Assembly: GCA_964505975.1 (NCBI GenBank)
Contig: CAZDLW010000014.1
Location: 1 to 43,178, forward strand
DNA length: 43,178 bases
Source of the DNA: Gp6-AA40 sp964505975
Lineage (GTDB): Bacteria; Acidobacteriota; Vicinamibacteria; Vicinamibacterales; UBA2999
Reading direction: 5' to 3'
In this document: positions 41,040 through 43,178 of the stretch, piece after piece
Position numbering within the stretch: position 1 is the first letter of the stretch
Layout: the number at the start of each line of letters is the position of its first letter
The notes under the pieces: generated by a model
The model's input: the letters and a program-made list of their open reading frames with translations, nothing else
Told to the model about the DNA's origin: nothing
Database searches by the model: none
Position numbers and translations under genes: made by a program

Positions 41040-42308
41040 ATGGACCTTTACAGCGAGCTCGAGTGGCGTGGCCTCGTGTACGACGCCACAGAAGGAGTGA
41101 GAGACCTCCTCGTCCGTGAGCGGGTGACCGGTTATATGGGGTTCGACCCCACGGCCTCCAGTCTTCATGTCGGGAACCTGCTGGTCATGATGGCACTCGC
41201 GCACATGCAGCGATGTGGCCACGTGCCGATCGCGGTCATTGGCGGCGGAACGGGCCTCATTGGCGATCCCAGTGGGAAGACGGTCGAGCGCCAGTTGTTG
41301 ACGAACGAGCAGGTGGAAACGAATGCTCGAGGCATCGGACAGCAGCTCGCTCGATTTTTGGATTTCGACAGTTCCGCGGCACCGGCACGGCTCGTGAACA
41401 ATGTCGACTGGCTGTCGACACTGGGCGCGATCGACGTGATGCGCGATATCGGCAAGCACTTCTCGGTGAGCGCAATGCTCGCGAAAGAGTCCGTCCGACG
41501 GAGGATCGAGAGCGAGGAGGGAATCACGTACACCGAGTTCAGCTATTCGCTGCTGCAGGCGTACGACTTCCTCGTGCTGTTCGATCGGTTCGGATGCGCG
41601 CTGCAGATGGGCGGCAGTGATCAGTGGGGCAATATCACCGCCGGGATCGATCTGATTCGCCGAGTGCGTGGTGCGAAGGCGTATGGCCTCGTGCTCCCGC
41701 TCGTCACGACGGCGGCAGGGACGAAATTTGGCAAGACCGAAGCCGGCACCATCTGGCTCGACGCGGAGCGCACGAAGCCGTATGAGTTCTATCAGTTCTG
41801 GCTGAATGCCGATGATCGCGATGCGGTGACGTATCTCAAGCAGTTTACGTTTCTCGACCGCGGCGCGATTGCCGAGCTCGACGCGGCGAGAACCGCCGAG
41901 CCGGAGCGGCGCCACGCTCAGCGGGCGCTCGCGCGCGAAGTGACGCGTCTGGTCCACGGAGACGCTGCGACGCGGGATGCCGAGGCAGCCGCGGAGAAGC
42001 TGTTCAAGGGCGACCTCGACGCGATGTCGGTGCAGGAGCTCCTGCAGGTGTTCCCCAACGTCCCGTCATCGACGATCGCGTACGCCCCAGACGGCTGGAT
42101 CATCGTCGATTTTCTGTCGTCGAACCATGTCACCAGCTCCAAGAGCGAAGCCATGCGGCTCATCCGGAGCGGCGGCATCTACGTGAACAGTCGCCGTGTG
42201 ACGGACGAGAAGAGACGGGTGCGCCCCGAAGAGGCCATTGAGGGGCAACTCTTCGTCGTGCGAAAGGGGAAGAAGGACAACTATCTGATTCGCATCGTGC
42301 GAGGTTGA
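41040..42308 (+). CDS. tyrS: tyrosyl-tRNA synthetase
   Basis: Protein of 422 residues, a normal bacterial TyrRS. It has GYMGFDPTASSLHVGNLL, with HVGN as the HIGH motif, and GTGLIGDPSGK. YTEFSYSLLQAYDF, QMGGSDQWGNI and KFGKT (the KMSKS loop, in TyrRS usually KFGKS) follow. An S4 RNA-binding domain ends the protein (SKSEAMRLIRSGGIYVNSRRV, GKKDNYLIRIV). ATG 41040 was chosen because MDLYSELEWRGL is the family start; a 15-codon upstream extension is not credible. No Shine-Dalgarno is present, consistent with a leaderless message. No T-box-like leader is possible with so short a leader. Confidence 0.95.
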   Translation: MDLYSELEWRGLVYDATEGVRDLLVRERVTGYMGFDPTASSLHVGNLLVMMALAHMQRCGHVPIAVIGGGTGLIGDPSGKTVERQLLTNEQVETNARGIGQQLARFLDFDSSAAPARLVNNVDWLSTLGAIDVMRDIGKHFSVSAMLAKESVRRRIESEEGITYTEFSYSLLQAYDFLVLFDRFGCALQMGGSDQWGNITAGIDLIRRVRGAKAYGLVLPLVTTAAGTKFGKTEAGTIWLDAERTKPYEFYQFWLNADDRDAVTYLKQFTFLDRGAIAELDAARTAEPERRHAQRALAREVTRLVHGDAATRDAEAAAEKLFKGDLDAMSVQELLQVFPNVPSSTIAYAPDGWIIVDFLSSNHVTSSKSEAMRLIRSGGIYVNSRRVTDEKRRVRPEEAIEGQLFVVRKGKKDNYLIRIVRG

Positions 42309-42428
42309 CAGCGCCGTCGCTGGTTTGGGGGTGAGAGACGTCGATTCGGCCTCGCCCGCGTGAACGGTGCGCGTCGAGAACGCCTGCGGCGGAGGCAACG
42401 CGGCCAGTCGCGGGGAGTCCCGGGGGTC

Positions 42429-42457
42429 TTGACAGGGCGCATAGAGAATCGTAGGAT
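42429..42457 (+). promoter_or_regulatory. rRNA promoter P1
   Basis: TTGACA (42429-42434), 17 bases, TAGGAT (42452-42457). Distance to mature 16S is about 660 nt. Confidence 0.72.
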
Positions 42458-42510
42458 TGCAGGGTTCGCCTGACGACAGGCTGGCGGCTACCGCATTATG
42501 GCCGTGCCTC

Positions 42511-42528
42511 GCAGGCGGCCCCGCCTGC
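42511..42528. repeat. 8-bp perfect hairpin between rRNA promoters
   Basis: GCAGGCGG-CC-CCGCCTGC. There is no T-tract after it. It lies after P1 and before P2. Confidence 0.5.
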
Positions 42529-42615
42529 TCTGTCCCCAGGAAGACCGAAGCGGCGTTCTGGCGCACGAGCGCGAGTGAGACGCGTGCTCATGTGTAGGAC
42601 GGCGTATCGGCGTTC

Positions 42616-42644
42616 TTGACAGAGAGCGATTGCGAGAGTAAGCT
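42616..42644 (+). promoter_or_regulatory. rRNA promoter P2
   Basis: TTGACA (42616-42621), 17 bases, TAAGCT (42639-42644). Perfect -35, weaker -10, as often seen in growth-controlled rRNA promoters. Confidence 0.68.
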
Positions 42645-42749
42645 CGTAAGGTTCTCTAACGGACGGCAATCGTCGGGTTGGAGAGGGAACAGCACGGATG
42701 ACGCCGGAACGACGGCCGCGTGTGGGGCGTCCGGCGGATGTGCTGGTCG

Positions 42750-42763
42750 GGTTCTTTGAAAAC
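42750..42763 (+). promoter_or_regulatory. boxA-like antitermination element
   Basis: GGTTCTTTGAAAACT resembles the boxA sequence (TGCTCTTTAA core) that binds NusB/NusE in rRNA leaders; many bacteria have TTCTTTGA-AACT here. Located about 365 nt before 16S. Confidence 0.6.
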
Positions 42764-43126
42764 TAGATAGTGCGTGCAAGCACAACACAGGGTTTGAGGG
42801 CGCTCGTGACGCGTCAGCGCGTCATGGGTGGACTCGAACCAGTCTTGTCGACGCTCGAGCGGTGTGAACCGCGAGGGTGGAGGCAGACGCCCGTCGAGTG
42901 TCAGCATGTTTGCTTGGCCGCACCGGGGCATCGAACGATGTGACGGTGGGCGAGGCGAACAGCGGCATCGGTGAACCCCGTTATGGGAATAAGCCGGTTG
43001 TCGCAACGAACACGACAAAAACAACGCAAGAGCCAAGTCAACAGGCGATCGCGTTATCGAGTTGTTCTGGCCAGGTCTGGTCGCCACGCGCAAGCGAGGC
43101 GGTCGGACGACGGCGGACAACGTCTT

Positions 43127-43178
<52 letters not shown>

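Larger units (their letters stand above)
42309..43126 (+). other. rRNA operon promoter and leader region (818 bp, no gene)
   Basis: Between tyrS and 16S rRNA no credible protein gene is present. The stretch contains two promoters, an 8-bp hairpin between them, a boxA-like antitermination signal and about 360 nt of further leader that would pair with sequence beyond the window to form the 16S processing stem. Confidence 0.7.

Noticed and set aside
42309..42600. tRNA genes between tyrS and the rRNA operon
   Set aside because: No T-loop GGTTCGANNCC box or cloverleaf-capable arms were found.

Overview
The window is GC-rich chromosomal DNA that reads as core genome of an Acidobacteriota bacterium, most likely of the Vicinamibacteria/Luteitalea kind. 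The strongest clue is the right edge, where a 16S rRNA gene begins with the universal 5' end followed by AATCAACGCTGGCGGCGTG, a form typical of Acidobacteria. Supporting clues are the small-type PurL with separate PurS and PurQ, an outer-membrane protein with a carboxypeptidase-regulatory-like N-terminus, and a PDZ sensor kinase paired with an NtrC regulator. I see no phage, insertion sequence, integrase or CRISPR array.

Left part (1-9.5 kb): a possible partial gene at the left edge; a SAM-methyltransferase-like gene and an inositol-phosphate synthase gene that diverge from a 24-bp gap; acetyl-CoA synthetase; a lone LolD/MacB-type ABC ATPase; a reverse-strand group of methylmalonyl-CoA mutase large subunit and two oligopeptide-type ABC ATPases without permeases; and a small conserved gene behind a near-consensus promoter. 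From 9.5 to 13 kb lies a reverse-strand carbon-metabolism group: glgC, eno, gpmA.

Middle (13.3-25 kb): two exported proteins (one a plugless TonB-receptor-like barrel) ending at a good intrinsic terminator; a large ComP-like sensor kinase (extracytoplasmic PDZ, multi-TM, GAF, PAS, HisKA) with its sigma-54 activator; then a reverse-strand series of glycosyltransferase, arginine-rich coiled-coil protein, STAS protein, zinc-ribbon protein and ribosomal protein S21.

Right part (25.4-43.2 kb): mainly de novo purine synthesis: purD (overlapping the tRNA methylthiotransferase mtaB), then after convergent rlmN and an M16 peptidase, purB-purS-purQ-purL-purF-(HEAT protein)-purM-purN. These cover most steps from PRPP amination to AIR, plus adenylosuccinate lyase. 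A Tat-exported metallophosphoesterase, tyrS and the rRNA promoter/leader region follow.

The most interesting signals are non-coding. A roughly 75-nt structured element with competing hairpins occurs just upstream of both purD and purN, and a simpler GGCAG/CTGCC inverted repeat lies upstream of purF and purM, suggesting a shared purine control element or a dispersed palindromic repeat. Other notable signals are apparently leaderless promoters for the inositol-phosphate synthase and tyrS, and an inverted repeat filling the spacer of the rpsU promoter.
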